This document shows positions 16,350-24,479 of a stretch of DNA of 45,865 nt, piece after piece. The stretch's first letter is position 1; the number at the start of each line of letters is the position of its first letter. Source of the DNA: Thermoplasmatota archaeon (lineage in GTDB: Archaea > Thermoplasmatota > E2 > UBA202 > JdFR-43); contig JAPDJT010000027.1 in assembly GCA_029258955.1 (NCBI GenBank), positions 1 to 45,865 of the forward strand, given 5' to 3'. The translations under genes were made by a program, and so were the position numbers. The notes beneath the pieces were generated by a model that was not told where the DNA came from, searched no databases, and saw nothing but the letters and a program-made list of their open reading frames with translations.

Positions 16350-16829
16350 TCATGTTATCCTTACAATTAATGAAGGATGTGCTGGCAGTATTTCTAAAAA
16401 TGTCGAAAATGCAATTGTTCTTCCAAAAATTATGAATTCAACCGTATCTACTGTACCATTTTCCACATCCTCTCTAACCATGAGAGTAATATTCACTATC
16501 TTTATTTCTCCAGGAAAAAGAATAAATTCTCTTATACTTGGGATTACAAGAAGCCATGGAGGTGCATAAGCAAGAGATACCTCTCCGATTATGGGAAAAT
16601 ATTGGAAAAAATACGGTTTGTAGGAAATGTTCATTTGCACAATCTTCCAGTCATATTTTTTCATTTCTACCATACTCTTAGCGATAGTAGCTTGCATCTC
16701 CCCCCATGGTATAGAATTTAAACCATTTTTACTTATATTGCAACTTTCATTTATTTGAATAAATGGCATTATAAAAAAGATTGCTAACACCACAGGCAAT
16801 GCCCTCATAATTTTATACTTAATAGACAT
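16350..16829 (-). CDS. Secreted hypothetical protein
   Basis: A 159-residue protein with a signal sequence (MRALPVVLAIFFIMPFIQI) from Met8; the remainder is beta-rich and ends in a segment like a small immunoglobulin-type fold (FPGEIKIVNITLMVREDVEN). I do not recognise a family. A TATA-like AATAATTTATAAT around 16829-16843 is about 27 bases from the Met8 codon (16808) and only a few bases from the first ATG, so a leaderless start at 16808 is likely. It lies 80 bases upstream of the BNR protein gene on the same strand; both are exported. Confidence 0.6.
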   Translation of the reverse strand: MSIKYKIMRALPVVLAIFFIMPFIQINESCNISKNGLNSIPWGEMQATIAKSMVEMKKYDWKIVQMNISYKPYFFQYFPIIGEVSLAYAPPWLLVIPSIREFILFPGEIKIVNITLMVREDVENGTVDTVEFIIFGRTIAFSTFLEILPAHPSLIVRIT

Positions 16830-16860
16830 TATAAATTATTAACGATCCAAAGATTGCCAA

Positions 16861-16956
16861 AAATAAAAGAATCGGAATGTTGTTATAGTAAATTCCCTTC
16901 CATGCAAAAAGCAGATAACAACCTTTTCCTTCATTTTTCGACGGATCTCAAAAATT
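16861..16956. repeat. Palindromic intergenic element, copy 8
   Basis: GTTGTTAT (16879-16886) and ATAACAAC (16915-16922) are exact inverse arms. Between them is the inverted core TAAATTCCCTTCCATGCAAA. The right arm and tail read CTTTTCCTTCATTTTTCGAC then GGATCTCAAAAATTA. It lies between divergent genes. Confidence 0.75.
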
Positions 16957-17034
16957 AAAATGAACTGGAATGTTGCATAGCAAAATATTTCATTACAATA
17001 ATAGCCAATGGCTATTCTTCAATATTCCTAATGC
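16957..17034. repeat. Palindromic intergenic element, copy 9
   Basis: It follows copy 8 directly. AATGAACTGGAATGTTGC starts it and CTTCAATATTCC ends it; GGAATGTTG and CAATATTCC are inverse with one mismatch. Inside is AATAGCCAATGGCTATT (17000-17016), an exact palindrome around a 3-base centre that matches the GGCTATT piece of other copies. The TTGCATGG core is missing. Confidence 0.55.
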
Positions 17035-17066
17035 CAAAATATTTTTAGTCAGCCAACATTAAAAAC

Positions 17067-17606
17067 ATGCAAATCAAGATAGGAGATACAACATTTGAAA
17101 TTGTAAAAGGAGATATAACAAAGCAGGAAGTAGATGCTATTGTAAATGCTGCTAACCCTCGCCTAACCCCGGGAGGAGGAGTAAGTGGCGCCATTCATAG
17201 AGCAGCTGGCAAGGAGCTCTGGGAAGAATGCAAAAAGCTTGGAGGCTGTAAAACTGGGGAAGCAAAGATAACAAGAGGATATAAGCTTAAGGCTAAATAT
17301 GTTATACATACTGTTGGTCCAGTTTATAAAGGAAGTATTGAAGATGAAAAATTGCTAGCAAGCTGTTATAAAAACAGCCTTAAATTGGCTCTAGAGCATA
17401 ACATAAAAAGTATTGCTTTTCCAGCTATTAGTACTGGAGTTTATGGATATCCGATGGAAGAAGCTGCAAAAGTTGCAATAAAAACAATAATTGATTTTTT
17501 GAAGGAAAATGAAGGGCTAGAGTTAGTAAGGCTTGTTTTATATAATGACAAAGCTTATGAAATTCATAAAAAAGTGATGGAGGAAATTATAAGAGAGATG
17601 GAATAA
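17067..17606 (+). CDS. Macro-domain protein (ADP-ribosyl/acetyl-ADP-ribose hydrolase type)
   Basis: A 179-residue stand-alone macro domain. GDITKQEVDAIVNAANPRL with GGGVSGAIHRAAG is the ADP-ribose-binding region, and IAFPAISTGVYGYPMEEAA is the second conserved loop. Proteins of this MacroD/YmdB type remove ADP-ribose or O-acetyl groups from ADP-ribose adducts. Residues around the ligand are intact, so activity is likely; the cellular substrate is unknown. A palindromic element separates it from the Cas4-like gene downstream on the same strand. Confidence 0.92.
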   Translation: MQIKIGDTTFEIVKGDITKQEVDAIVNAANPRLTPGGGVSGAIHRAAGKELWEECKKLGGCKTGEAKITRGYKLKAKYVIHTVGPVYKGSIEDEKLLASCYKNSLKLALEHNIKSIAFPAISTGVYGYPMEEAAKVAIKTIIDFLKENEGLELVRLVLYNDKAYEIHKKVMEEIIREME

Positions 17607-17627
17607 TGGAGGATTTTGATTCTTTAA

Positions 17628-17730
17628 TAATGAAAAATGGTTGCACCATGTGTTACATGGAAGAAATTACCGAAAAATAATGAGAAGGGAAGTGACGCTA
17701 ATTTTCTTCCGCAACAAACCATTTTTTTCA
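17628..17730. repeat. Palindromic intergenic element, copy 10 (extended hairpin)
   Basis: GAAAAATGGTTGC (17632-17644) matches GCAACAAACCATTTTTTTC on the other side (17711-17729) with a two-base bulge. Further in, GGAAGAAATTAC (17659-17670) pairs with GCTAATTTTCTTCC (17697-17710). The two stems are nearly continuous, so the whole 100 bases could fold into one long hairpin. It sits between the macro and Cas4-like genes. Confidence 0.65.
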
Positions 17731-17764
17731 AGCAAATTTTTATATCAGAAATTTATGTAATGAA

Positions 17765-18730
17765 GTGTTTGCATCAGCAGGAGATTTAGAAAAATATGCT
17801 TACTGTCCTCTTTCTTGGTGGCTGAGTAAAAAACATAAAGTTGTTTATAAGGAAGGAGTAAAAAAACATAAAGAAATTCAGAGGGAGCTAAAAGAAATAC
17901 AGAAAAAAGAAAGCAGAATAAAATTTTATGAAAAACACATTCTCTTTTTCGCAACAGCTTCAACTATTCTGGCGATAGCAGGTTTAGCTTTACTTGGAAG
18001 CGTAGAAAATGTTTTGAAATATTTTTTTGTAACTGTTGCCCTATTTTGGCTCCTTAACTCTGCTTTCTTTTTATATAGAGGAAGTAAGGCTCCGCCTATT
18101 CTTAAAATTAGATATGAAAAGCTTCTTCTCGTTTCTTCAATGGGAGCATTAATAGTCGCATTTTTTGTGATTTTGTTTTCCATCGCCCCCAATAAAGAAA
18201 TAAGCAAATTTGTTGAAATTTTGTCTTTATTATGGGTTATCATAGCGAGCCTAATCTTCTATCGCTCCTTATATCTGGCTGAGAAAATTGTAGAAAAGAA
18301 GATAAAATATGCACCTTTAGAAAGTGAGATAGAATATGTAGGTACAGATGCAGCAGAGGAAATTATTTCTGAAAAGTATGAGCTTAGAGGAAAACCAGAT
18401 TATATAATAAGAGTTGGTGATGATTACATTCCTGTAGAAGAAAAAACAACAGAGAGAAATGCTCCCCATCTCCCCCATGTAATACAACTTACTGCTTACT
18501 GTATGCTCATTGAAGATAAATATGGTAAATCTCCTCCATATGGAATTATAAGATATAAAAATGTGCAATTTAAAGTTCCATATGAATTAAGATGGAAGGA
18601 GATGGTGCTGGAACTAAAGAAAAAAATGGAGGAGGATTTAAAAAGAGGAGAAGCACATAGAAATCATTATAATATTAAAAAATGCAAAAACTGTGTAAGA
18701 AAGGAATTTTGCCCCGAAAGATTAGCGTGA
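17765..18730 (+). CDS. Cas4-like RecB-family nuclease with four transmembrane helices
   Basis: The 321-residue protein starts at a GTG and has the layout of Cas4/Dna2-type nucleases. Cys14 in EKYAYCPLSWWL and a C-terminal CKNCVRKEFC (Cys307, 310, 316) would hold the Fe-S cluster. The PD-(D/E)XK core is RGKPDYII (Asp212), PVEEKTT (Glu225/226, Lys227) and HVIQLTAYCMLIE (Gln241, Tyr245). Between Cys14 and this core are four hydrophobic helices (about residues 57-77, 85-103, 120-140, 150-166), absent from ordinary Cas4. There is no CRISPR array or other cas gene in the window. A TATA-like TTTTTATATC lies about 20 bases upstream. Membrane tethering of a DNA exonuclease is the natural reading but is untested. 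Confidence 0.8.
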   Translation: MFASAGDLEKYAYCPLSWWLSKKHKVVYKEGVKKHKEIQRELKEIQKKESRIKFYEKHILFFATASTILAIAGLALLGSVENVLKYFFVTVALFWLLNSAFFLYRGSKAPPILKIRYEKLLLVSSMGALIVAFFVILFSIAPNKEISKFVEILSLLWVIIASLIFYRSLYLAEKIVEKKIKYAPLESEIEYVGTDAAEEIISEKYELRGKPDYIIRVGDDYIPVEEKTTERNAPHLPHVIQLTAYCMLIEDKYGKSPPYGIIRYKNVQFKVPYELRWKEMVLELKKKMEEDLKRGEAHRNHYNIKKCKNCVRKEFCPERLA

Positions 18731-18949
18731 AAGAACTTTTTTAATATTTTCAATAGCCCTCTTTATCCTTTCCCTTCTTTTTCCCTTCTCTTCTTCCAAA
18801 TTCCTTTTAATTTCTTCTAATCTTATTCTAATGGCTTCCAAAGAAAATTCAGCAACACTTGAATATCCATATTTTGGATTTTCTACAACAGTTCTCCTTA
18901 TTTCCTCATGCAATTCTTTTGGAATTGATACAGTACTATATTTAACCAT
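18722..18949 (-). CDS. Ribbon-helix-helix (CopG/Arc-type) DNA-binding protein
   Basis: A 75-residue protein. The N-terminus VKYSTVSIPKELHEEIRR is the RHH beta strand and first helix, and YSSVAEFSLEAIRIRLEEI the second helix. The rest is a long charged helix (EEKGKRRERIKRAIENIKK). Such dimers bind DNA palindromes, usually as autorepressors or antitoxins. No toxin-like ORF lies beside it. Its 3' end overlaps the convergent Cas4-like gene by nine bases. Confidence 0.85.
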   Translation of the reverse strand: MVKYSTVSIPKELHEEIRRTVVENPKYGYSSVAEFSLEAIRIRLEEIKRNLEEEKGKRRERIKRAIENIKKVLSR

Positions 18950-19076
18950 GTTGCTTTATGAATAAAATGCATATATAATTTACTATGCTATCAGAATATT
19001 GGAAAGAGAAATCACATTGGCAATATTGTAATCAATTCTTAGGGGAAAAATTAAATAATTTAGGAAAATTAAAAAC

Positions 19077-20321
19077 ATGAGATGGTTTGCAATCTTTGTT
19101 GTTTTTCTTTTGCTAATAGCATTTCCATTTAAAAGCAGAGATGGCGCAATGAACATAAAAACTGCAATGGAAGCAGTTAATGAAGAAATTTTTGATATGT
19201 TGATAACCAGAGTAATGAAAATGGCTCATATGTCTGCTCTATCTGCAGCAATAATAAAAGATGGAAAAGTAGCATGGGCAAAAGGATATGGTTTGTATGA
19301 TAGAGAAAGAAATAAAGAAGCAACAGAAAATACAATATATTTGGTTGCTTCAATTTCAAAAACATTTACAGCAACAGCTATAATGCAACTTTATGAAAAA
19401 GGATTGCTTGATTTAGATGATGATGTGAATAAATATTTGCCATTCAGCTTAAGAAATCCAAAACATCCAGATAAGCCAATAACTATAAGAATGCTTTTAG
19501 CCCATCAATCTAGCTTGGCGGAGGATCCGCCAGCATTTTATTGTCATTTCCCTGGAGATTTAAAAATTGGAGGTTACCCAGAGCCATGGCTTGAAGAATA
19601 TTTAACGCCTAATGGCATTCATTATAAGCCTCAGATATGGGCAGATTATGAGCCAGGGAAAGAAATGAGTTATGCAAACATAGGCTATTCAATTTTGGGA
19701 TACATTGTAGAAAGAATTACAAATATGACATTTGAAGATTATTGTCAAAAATATATATTTCAGCCATTGGGAATGAAAAATACAAGTTTTGAATTAATGA
19801 AGCTAAATATAAGCAATATTGCTGTTCCTTACATATACAGAGGAGAATATGAACCATTGCTTCACTATCAAATTCTTGATTATCCAGCAGGTGGATTGAG
19901 AACAAATGTAATTGATTTAGCAAAATTTTTGATAGCTCATACGTATGGAGGAGAATACAATGGCATTAGAATTTTAAGTCCAGAAAGTGTTGAAGAAATG
20001 CATAAGGTGCAGTATCCAAGCCATAAATATTTCTTCCAGTATGGCTTAGGATTTCAAATATGGAATATAGGGGGAGAAAAATACATTGGGCATACTGGCG
20101 GGCTGTATGGCGTAGCTACAAAAATGGTTTATAGGGAAAGAGACAAGGTAGGAATAATATTCTTTACAAATAAAGGTGTTGAAAAGATGAACGAAGTTAT
20201 TGCATTTTCAATGATAGAAAGATTGCTTTTCTGGAAGGCAACTCATGATAAAAAAGAGTTGTCCAAAGAACTTATGGAAGCAACAGTGGATGCAAATAAG
20301 CATTTGCTATTTCTTCAATGA
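19077..20321 (+). CDS. Secreted beta-lactamase-family serine hydrolase (class C / PBP4-like)
   Basis: The 414-residue product has a signal peptide (MRWFAIFVVFLLLIAFPFKS). The catalytic motifs are SxxK in LVASISKTFTA (Ser92, Lys95), YxN in SYANIGYS (Tyr199, Asn201) and HTGG (339-342). Relatives hydrolyse D-amino-acid peptides, esters or beta-lactams; since archaea lack murein, a peptidase/esterase on an external substrate is more likely than cell-wall work. Upstream is AT-rich with a TATA-like stretch near 19045-19058. The 3' end overlaps the convergent epimerase gene by 15 bases. Confidence 0.88.
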   Translation: MRWFAIFVVFLLLIAFPFKSRDGAMNIKTAMEAVNEEIFDMLITRVMKMAHMSALSAAIIKDGKVAWAKGYGLYDRERNKEATENTIYLVASISKTFTATAIMQLYEKGLLDLDDDVNKYLPFSLRNPKHPDKPITIRMLLAHQSSLAEDPPAFYCHFPGDLKIGGYPEPWLEEYLTPNGIHYKPQIWADYEPGKEMSYANIGYSILGYIVERITNMTFEDYCQKYIFQPLGMKNTSFELMKLNISNIAVPYIYRGEYEPLLHYQILDYPAGGLRTNVIDLAKFLIAHTYGGEYNGIRILSPESVEEMHKVQYPSHKYFFQYGLGFQIWNIGGEKYIGHTGGLYGVATKMVYRERDKVGIIFFTNKGVEKMNEVIAFSMIERLLFWKATHDKKELSKELMEATVDANKHLLFLQ

Positions 20322-21239
20322 TTTATACCATTCTACCATATCTTTTACCGTCTTTTTTAAATCATAATCTGGCTTGTATCCAAGCTTTTTTCTTGCTTTC
20401 TCCCAGCTTATTATCCTGTTTGTTCCAAAAGATTTAACTCTAAACCTTGTTAAAGAAGGCTCTTTTGAAAAAATTTCAGAAAAAGTTGCAATTAAATATG
20501 CCATAAAATAAGGCACATGTTTTTTAGGCTTATCAACACCCATTTCATCTGCTATTTTTTCATACAGCTCTTTAATTTTGCAATGAAAACTAACAACATT
20601 AAATACATCTCCTTTTTCATCTTTCTCAAAAGCCAATCTTAGACATTTTGCAACATCTTTTGGATGAACAATGCTAATAAAATTTTCCCCATTTCCTATA
20701 TAAACTAAATTTCCTTTTTCAGCTCTCCCCAATAAAATTTTTGTTGCTTTTGCTCCTGCTCCCAGAACCAAAGGAGGTCTAACTATAGAGAGATGAAAAT
20801 CATATTGTTTAAGCATTTCTTCTCCCATCAATTTTGATTTTTGGTATGCATTCATTGGTTTTTTGGGATAATCTTCATTTATTTCCTCTTTTACATTTGG
20901 ATGCCCATATACTCCTGCAGAACTTGTATAAATGATTCTGTTTATCCCTTTTTTTCTTGCCATCTCAGCTACATTTTTTGTACCTTCAACATTATGCTTA
21001 AAAAATTCCTTTTTCTTTCCATAATCTGAGGCAAAAGCTGCATTATGAAAGATAGCATCTATTCCGTCAAAAGCTTTTTCTAAGGAAGCTGGCTTTGTAA
21101 TATCTCCTATAGCTATCTCCACATCTTCATATTTAAAATCTTTTCTCCTTGTCAAAGCTCTTACTTCATATCCATTTTCAAGGAGCTCATTTAAGATATA
21201 TTTTCCAATAAATCCACTTGCTCCAGTAACCAATATCAT
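20307..21239 (-). CDS. NAD-dependent epimerase/dehydratase (extended SDR)
   Basis: A 310-residue extended short-chain dehydrogenase. The Rossmann motif is LVTGASGFIGKYILNELL, the Asp of the second strand is in IAIGDITKP, and the catalytic residues are YTSSAGVYG and YQKSK (Tyr-x3-Lys). Relatives act on nucleotide sugars or on sterol/isoprenoid-like alcohols; substrate unknown. It starts 49 bases from the divergent ketopantoate reductase gene, sharing an AT-rich promoter region. Confidence 0.85.
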   Translation of the reverse strand: MILVTGASGFIGKYILNELLENGYEVRALTRRKDFKYEDVEIAIGDITKPASLEKAFDGIDAIFHNAAFASDYGKKKEFFKHNVEGTKNVAEMARKKGINRIIYTSSAGVYGHPNVKEEINEDYPKKPMNAYQKSKLMGEEMLKQYDFHLSIVRPPLVLGAGAKATKILLGRAEKGNLVYIGNGENFISIVHPKDVAKCLRLAFEKDEKGDVFNVVSFHCKIKELYEKIADEMGVDKPKKHVPYFMAYLIATFSEIFSKEPSLTRFRVKSFGTNRIISWEKARKKLGYKPDYDLKKTVKDMVEWYKSLKK

Positions 21240-21261
21240 GAGATTGTATCCATTACAAATA

Positions 21262-21273
21262 CTTATTTATGGC
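21262..21273. promoter_or_regulatory. Shared TATA-like box between divergent epimerase and panE genes
   Basis: ACTTATTTATGG lies about 22 bases before the panE ATG (21289), and on the other strand (CCATAAATAAGT) about 28 bases before the epimerase ATG (21239). One AT-rich box may serve both directions, implying leaderless transcripts each way. Confidence 0.45.
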
Positions 21274-21288
21274 GATACTATTCATCTC

Positions 21289-22806
21289 ATGAAACTCTTA
21301 ATGGTGGGAGGAGGAGCAATAGGAGGAATAACTGCTGCTTACATATCAATGAATGGATATGATATAACAATTTATGATATTGATGAAGAGCATGTAAGAA
21401 AAATAAATGAGAATGGCTTGTTTATAGATGGTGTAAGAGGAGAAAAAAGAGTTAAAATAAAAGCTGTAACAGAACTTGCTGATAAATATGATATTGCTTT
21501 TCTTGCAGTAAAAAGTCAATATACTAAAGATGCCATGGAAGCTTTGCTTCCTCATCTAAAAGAAAATGGAATTGTTGTTTCCTTGCAGAATGGAATTAAT
21601 GAAGAAATAATTGCAGAAATGGTAGGCATTGGAAGAACCGTTGGAGCGGTTACAGGCTGGGGCGCCACAAATGTTGCACCTGGGCATTTGCGCCAGACAT
21701 CGGAAGGGAATTTTATTATTGGCAGGCTTGATGGAAAAATAACGCCAGAGCTGGAAGAGGTAAAGAAAATTTTGGAAAGCATGACTGAAGTTATAATAAC
21801 AGATAATATAATGGGGCATTTATGGACAAAGTTGCTTATCAATTCTGCAATAGCAAGTTTAGGAGTCATTTTTGGAGTTGAATTGAAGGAGTTGGTAAAT
21901 GACAAAAAATTGCTTCCAATAATGGTTGCCTTAGCTGATGAACTTGTTAGGGTGGCAAAAAGCTTAGATATCAAGCTTGAAAAATTTGAAGGCATGTTAG
22001 ATGTAAATCTCTTTAGAATAGATGATTTTGATGATTTTAAGAGAGTTGTTGCAATAATGAAAATTGCTGGAGAGAAATACAAAAAATTGAAGTCTTCAAT
22101 GTGGCAGGATATAGAGAAAGGAAGAAAGACAGAAATTGATTATATAAATGGATATGTTGAAAGGAAAGCTGAAGAGCTTGGTATAGCTACACCAATCAAT
22201 AAGCTTGTAATCAAAATGGTTAAGGAAATTGAGGAAGGTAAAAGAAAACCAGCATATGAAAATGTTGAGGACTTCTATAAAGAAATAAGAATTCCTAAGA
22301 AATGGAGAGAATTTGATTACAGTGATTTAGAATATGCTATCTATAATTTACCCATAAATTATAAGCATGAAAATGCAGTAAAGATGGCATCCCTTCATTT
22401 AATTGGACTTACTTATGCATATGCTCAGGCTTTTGGAAAAATAACTGATTCAATATTAGGCAAAATCTTCATCAGAAAGGATAAGTGGGAAATAGCAAAT
22501 TTAGTTACAGCCAAATATTTAGAAAATTCTGGCAAAAAATTTGCGGAGATAGCAAATGAAAATTATAAAAAGAAATTAAAGCCAATAGAGACAGCATTTC
22601 TTTATTTCAATAATTTAGGAAAAGCAGAAATAAATGGAAATAAAATCATTTTGAAGAAATGCCCATATTATGAATCTGCAAAATTTTTGGGCATAGAAAA
22701 GAACATTGATTTTCCTGTTTGCAGGCATTTTCTAAAGGGATTTGCTAATGCAAAATGCAACGGAATATGCGAAGGAAATAAAGAATGCGTGATAGAAATG
22801 AGATAG
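21289..22806 (+). CDS. Ketopantoate reductase (PanE/ApbA family) fused to a Cys-rich C-terminal domain
   Basis: Residues 1-300 form an ApbA/PanE reductase: MKLLMVGGGAIGGITAAY (NADP-binding GxGxxG), FLAVKSQYTKDA, and the C-domain with VNDKKLLPIMVALADELVRV and KSSMWQDIEKGRKTEIDYIN. The enzyme reduces 2-dehydropantoate to pantoate on the way to coenzyme A. About 190 extra residues follow; they end KKCPYYESAKF ... FPVCRHFLKGFANAKCNGIC, with clustered cysteines resembling metal- or corrinoid-associated sensor domains (V4R/ATC-hydrolase-like), though I cannot name it firmly. The frame opens 17 codons earlier, but MKLLMVGGG is the family N-terminus. Typical PanE is about 300 residues, so this is a true fusion. 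Confidence 0.85.
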   Translation: MKLLMVGGGAIGGITAAYISMNGYDITIYDIDEEHVRKINENGLFIDGVRGEKRVKIKAVTELADKYDIAFLAVKSQYTKDAMEALLPHLKENGIVVSLQNGINEEIIAEMVGIGRTVGAVTGWGATNVAPGHLRQTSEGNFIIGRLDGKITPELEEVKKILESMTEVIITDNIMGHLWTKLLINSAIASLGVIFGVELKELVNDKKLLPIMVALADELVRVAKSLDIKLEKFEGMLDVNLFRIDDFDDFKRVVAIMKIAGEKYKKLKSSMWQDIEKGRKTEIDYINGYVERKAEELGIATPINKLVIKMVKEIEEGKRKPAYENVEDFYKEIRIPKKWREFDYSDLEYAIYNLPINYKHENAVKMASLHLIGLTYAYAQAFGKITDSILGKIFIRKDKWEIANLVTAKYLENSGKKFAEIANENYKKKLKPIETAFLYFNNLGKAEINGNKIILKKCPYYESAKFLGIEKNIDFPVCRHFLKGFANAKCNGICEGNKECVIEMR

Positions 22807-22879
22807 CCAGGAGATTCCATGCTGTAATGTTATCATATCATCAAAATAAATGTTTTATATTCAAATGATATTATATTCA

Positions 22880-23374
22880 ATGCTCCTAAGGAGTAAAGTA
22901 ATAAAATATGGAGATGACATAAATACAGATGTAATATATCCAGGAAGATATCTGGAGATTATCGACGCAAATGAAATGGCAAAGCATGCAATGGAAGATT
23001 TAGATGAAAATTTTCATGAAAAGGTTAAAGAAGCAAAAATAATTGTTGCTGGTAAAAATTTTGGATGCGGTTCATCAAGAGAGCAGGCTGCTACATGCCT
23101 AAAATATGCTGGTATTGAAGCCATTATTGCGAAATCGTTTGCAAGGATTTTTTTCAGAAATGCAATAAATAAGGGGCTAATAGCTATTGAATGTAAAGAT
23201 GTTGATAAAATAAATGATGGTGATGAATTGGAAATAGATGTTGAAAGTGGAAAAATAAGAAACTTAACAAAAAATGAAGAATATGAAGTAAAGCCATTGC
23301 CACCTTTCCTACTAAAAATTATAAAGGCAGGTGGTTTAATAGAATATTTAAAGGAGGGGAAAAATGAAGTATAA
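22880..23374 (+). CDS. LeuD-type small subunit of isopropylmalate/homoaconitate isomerase
   Basis: From the ATG at 22880 the protein is 164 residues: KYGDDINTDVIYPGRYLEII, then GKNFGCGSSREQAATCLKYA and AKSFARIFFRNAINKGL, which are the conserved features of the aconitase-superfamily swivel subunit. It pairs with a LeuC-type Fe-S subunit, not present here. The loop after PGRYL, tied to substrate choice in methanogen homologues, reads YLEI, which does not clearly match either the homoaconitase or the isopropylmalate type. The open frame begins ten codons earlier, but those residues precede the family start. Translation is coupled to the dehydrogenase gene (11-base overlap). Confidence 0.88.
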   Translation: MLLRSKVIKYGDDINTDVIYPGRYLEIIDANEMAKHAMEDLDENFHEKVKEAKIIVAGKNFGCGSSREQAATCLKYAGIEAIIAKSFARIFFRNAINKGLIAIECKDVDKINDGDELEIDVESGKIRNLTKNEEYEVKPLPPFLLKIIKAGGLIEYLKEGKNEV

Positions 23375-24479
23375 AATAGCTATGCTCCCAGGAGATGGAA
23401 TAGGAAAAGATGTAATGGAAGCTGCCCAGCTTGTATTGAATGCATTAGAACTTGATGCAGAATACATATATGGAGATATAGGCTGGGAATTTTGGAGAAA
23501 AGAAGGAAACCCTTTGCCAGAAAGAACAATAGAGCTATTGAAAGAAACAGATTGTGCTTTATTTGGAGCAATAACATCAAAGCCAAAAAAAGAGGCGGAG
23601 GAGGAGCTTCCACCCCATCTAAGAGGGAAAGTTGAATATTTCAGCCCCATTGTAAAGCTTCGCCAAATCTTTGACTTATATGCAAATGTTCGTCCCTGCA
23701 AAGCATATGAAGGAAATCCATTGAATTATAGAGATAACATTGATATTGTGATTTTCAGAGAGAATACTCAAGGATTGTATTCAGGTGTTGAATTCCGCCC
23801 TGTTCCAGATGAAGTGAGGAATGTGTTGGAGAAATATAACCCAAATATGGAAAAATTTAAAGATGTGCCAAATGATGAAATGGCAATTTCGTTGCGAATT
23901 TTCACAAGAGAAGGATGCAGAAGAATTATCAGGAAAGCTTTTGAATATGCAAAAGAGCATAATAGGAAGAGTGTAACAGTTGTAGAAAAGCCAAATGTCA
24001 TAAGAGAGACATCAGGCATGATGATTGAAGAAGCAAGAAAAATTGCAGAAGAATATCCGGACATAGAGTATGGAGAGGCAAATATAGATGCAATGGCAAT
24101 GTGGCTAATTAAAAATCCAGAACGTTATGACATTCTTGTATCATCAAATATGTTTGGAGACATTATTTCTGATTTAGCTGCTCAACTTGTTGGCGGATTG
24201 GGCTTTGCATGCGGTGGAAACATTGGAGATGACTATGCTATTTTTGAACCAGTCCATGGCTCAGCCCCCAAATATGCTGGAAAATATGTTGTTAATCCAA
24301 TAGCTATGCTTCGCTCTGTTAAAATGATGCTTGACTGGCTCGGAGAAAAGAAATTGGCGGAGAAGCTTGAAAATGGAATTGCAAGAACAATAAAGGAAGG
24401 AAAAGTAAGAACATATGATATGGGGGGAAACGCCACAACTCTTGAAATGGCTGAAGAGGTAATAAGAAATATGGATTAG
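23364..24479 (+). CDS. Isocitrate/isopropylmalate-family dehydrogenase
   Basis: The 371-residue NAD(P)-dependent beta-decarboxylating dehydrogenase has IAMLPGDGIGKDVMEAA, the substrate helix SPIVKLRQIFDLYANVRP, VIFRENTQGLYSG, VSSNMFGDIISDLAAQL and FEPVHGSAPKYAGKYVVNP. Substrates in the family are 3-isopropylmalate, homoisocitrate and isocitrate; the sequence alone does not separate them. Pairing with the LeuD-type gene favours leucine or homocitrate-type chain elongation. A good SD (GGAGGGGA, 23353-23360) precedes the ATG inside the leuD end. Its stop overlaps the convergent larE gene by four bases. Confidence 0.88.
   Translation: MKYKIAMLPGDGIGKDVMEAAQLVLNALELDAEYIYGDIGWEFWRKEGNPLPERTIELLKETDCALFGAITSKPKKEAEEELPPHLRGKVEYFSPIVKLRQIFDLYANVRPCKAYEGNPLNYRDNIDIVIFRENTQGLYSGVEFRPVPDEVRNVLEKYNPNMEKFKDVPNDEMAISLRIFTREGCRRIIRKAFEYAKEHNRKSVTVVEKPNVIRETSGMMIEEARKIAEEYPDIEYGEANIDAMAMWLIKNPERYDILVSSNMFGDIISDLAAQLVGGLGFACGGNIGDDYAIFEPVHGSAPKYAGKYVVNPIAMLRSVKMMLDWLGEKKLAEKLENGIARTIKEGKVRTYDMGGNATTLEMAEEVIRNMD

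Noticed and set aside
17765-18730. CRISPR-associated cas4
   Set aside because: The nuclease motifs match, but no repeats, cas1/cas2 or effector genes are present and the protein has membrane helices, so a CRISPR role is not claimed.
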